Shown here: positions 63,210 through 64,000 of the stretch, one piece after another | How the letters are laid out: every line of letters starts with the position of its first letter | Numbering within the stretch: the stretch's first letter is position 1 | From: Agrobacterium tumefaciens | GTDB taxonomy: Bacteria > Pseudomonadota > Alphaproteobacteria > Rhizobiales > Rhizobiaceae | Assembly: GCF_000834635.1 (NCBI RefSeq) | Contig: NZ_JXQV01000008.1 | Coordinates: 1-64,000, forward strand | Direction of reading: 5' to 3' | DNA length: 64,000 bases | The notes under the pieces: model-generated | Told to the model about the DNA's origin: nothing | Seen by the model: only the letters and a program-made list of their open reading frames with translations | Database searches by the model: none | Position numbers and translations under genes: made by a program

Positions 63210-64000
63210 ATGGCGAACGTAGTAGCCGCGGGCAACGAAAAGGCCCGCCCCATGACGGGTGAAGAGAAGAAGGTGATTTTCGCATCTTCTTTGGGAACGG
63301 TCTTCGAGTGGTACGACTTTTATTTGTATGGCTCATTGGCCATCTACATTGGCGCGAACTTCTTCAGCCAATATCCTGAAACAACACGCAACATCTTCGC
63401 GCTGCTGGCATTCGCCGCAGGCTTCCTCGTTCGTCCGTTCGGTGCGCTGGTGTTTGGACGCCTTGGCGACCTCGTCGGCCGCAAATACACCTTCCTTGTC
63501 ACCATCCTGATCATGGGCTTCTCGACCTTCCTGGTCGGCGTGCTTCCCAACGCATCGCAAATCGGCATTGCTGCGCCGATCATCCTCATTATCCTGCGCA
63601 TGTTGCAGGGTCTGGCACTCGGCGGTGAATATGGCGGTGCGGCAACCTATGTGGCCGAGCACGCCCCGAATGGCCGTCGCGGCTATTACACGTCATGGAT
63701 CCAGACGACCGCGACACTTGGTCTGTTCCTCTCGCTCATGGTCATTCTCGGTGTGCAATTTGCCGTCGGACGTGAAGCATTCGCCGATTGGGGCTGGCGC
63801 ATTCCGTTCCTGCTGTCCGTCATTCTGCTCGGCGTTTCCGTCTGGATTCGCTTGAAGATGAGCGAATCGCCTGCCTTCAAGAAAATGAAGGAAGAGGGCA
63901 AAACCTCGAAGGCTCCGCTCAGCGAAGCCTTCGGCCAGTGGAAAAACGCCAAGATCGCGATCATTGCGCTGGTTGGTGCCGTCATCGGACAGGCAGTCGT
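63210..64000 (+). CDS. MFS transporter of the metabolite:H+ symporter (MHS) family, 3' end outside window
   Basis: The frame is open from ATG 63210 (GTGGAGGA upstream) to the window end, about 263 residues. The MHS signature is clear: SSLGTVFEWYDFYLYGSLA at the first helix, RPFGALVFGRLGDLVGRKYTFL, the long loop RMLQGLALGGEYGGAATYVAEHAPNGRRG in pieces, and WGWRIPFLLS. Six membrane segments are visible. Family members (ProP, KgtP, ShiA types) import osmolytes, dicarboxylates or shikimate; the substrate cannot be told here. Confidence 0.93.
   Translation, partial: MANVVAAGNEKARPMTGEEKKVIFASSLGTVFEWYDFYLYGSLAIYIGANFFSQYPETTRNIFALLAFAAGFLVRPFGALVFGRLGDLVGRKYTFLVTILIMGFSTFLVGVLPNASQIGIAAPIILIILRMLQGLALGGEYGGAATYVAEHAPNGRRGYYTSWIQTTATLGLFLSLMVILGVQFAVGREAFADWGWRIPFLLSVILLGVSVWIRLKMSESPAFKKMKEEGKTSKAPLSEAFGQWKNAKIAIIALVGAVIGQAV

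Noticed and set aside
1..64000. CRISPR arrays, insertion sequences, prophage genes, tRNA or rRNA
   Set aside because: I saw no spaced direct repeats, transposase motifs, integrase or attachment-site pattern, and no tRNA-like cloverleaf or rRNA segment; short RNAs could be missed by eye.

Overview
The window is a chromosomal segment from an alphaproteobacterium of the order Hyphomicrobiales (Rhizobiales). The evidence is an Agrobacterium/Rhizobium-type imp cluster for type VI secretion (T6SS) with a fused TagF-PppA, an Omp25/RopB-type outer-membrane protein, an FeS-type photolyase like Agrobacterium PhrB, and moderately GC-rich coding sequence. A Brucella/Ochrobactrum-like or Rhizobiaceae host fits best; the species cannot be fixed by reading alone. 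Coding density is high, most starts were set by Shine-Dalgarno (SD) sites, and I see no tRNA, rRNA, insertion sequence, prophage or CRISPR array.

Layout. 1-15.9 kb: 3' part of a T6SS operon in the order impC to impN (tssC, a second tssC, impE, tssE, tssF, tssG, fha, tssK, tssL, tssM, tagF-pppA, ppkA), many genes overlapping by 4 bases. 15.9-18 kb: a Wza-type polysaccharide export lipoprotein and an Omp25-like porin on the other strand. 18.4-22 kb: a double-domain KaiC ATPase followed by a hybrid histidine kinase whose reading frame extends upstream of any usual start codon. 22-33.7 kb: a uronic-acid oligosaccharide locus (GntR regulator, heparinase II/III-like lyase, ABC importer, GH88 unsaturated glucuronyl hydrolase, DUF624 and DUF2264 proteins). 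An exact 13-base element lies upstream of both the regulator and the divergent lyase/importer promoters. 33.7-41.6 kb: a complete kdpFABCDE potassium system preceded by an extra 27-residue membrane ORF. 41.7-43.3 kb: photolyase.

43.5-50.3 kb: a quinate/shikimate-type catabolic module (amino-acid-type ABC importer, shikimate dehydrogenase-like enzyme, TetR regulator, QuiC-type 3-dehydroshikimate dehydratase). A near-identical 14-base element sits in both promoter regions. 50.3-51.6 kb: a stand-alone glycoamylase-like protein. 51.7-58.8 kb: a 5-oxoprolinase-type locus (biotin carboxylase-biotin carrier fusion, PxpB-PxpC fusion, DUF1445, PxpA, NRAMP-like transporter) with a divergent GntR regulator. 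58.9-64 kb: housekeeping genes (pyridoxal kinase, beta-carbonic anhydrase, lytic transglycosylase, asd) and the start of an MHS-type transporter that runs off the end.

The best leads for something undescribed are the import-first uronate locus with two uncharacterised proteins, the split urea-carboxylase-like enzyme in the pxp locus, the amino-acid-type importer tied to quinate/shikimate catabolism, the microprotein upstream of kdpF, and the KaiC-kinase junction. Everything was read by eye without database searches, so family names rest on recognised motifs and gene order.
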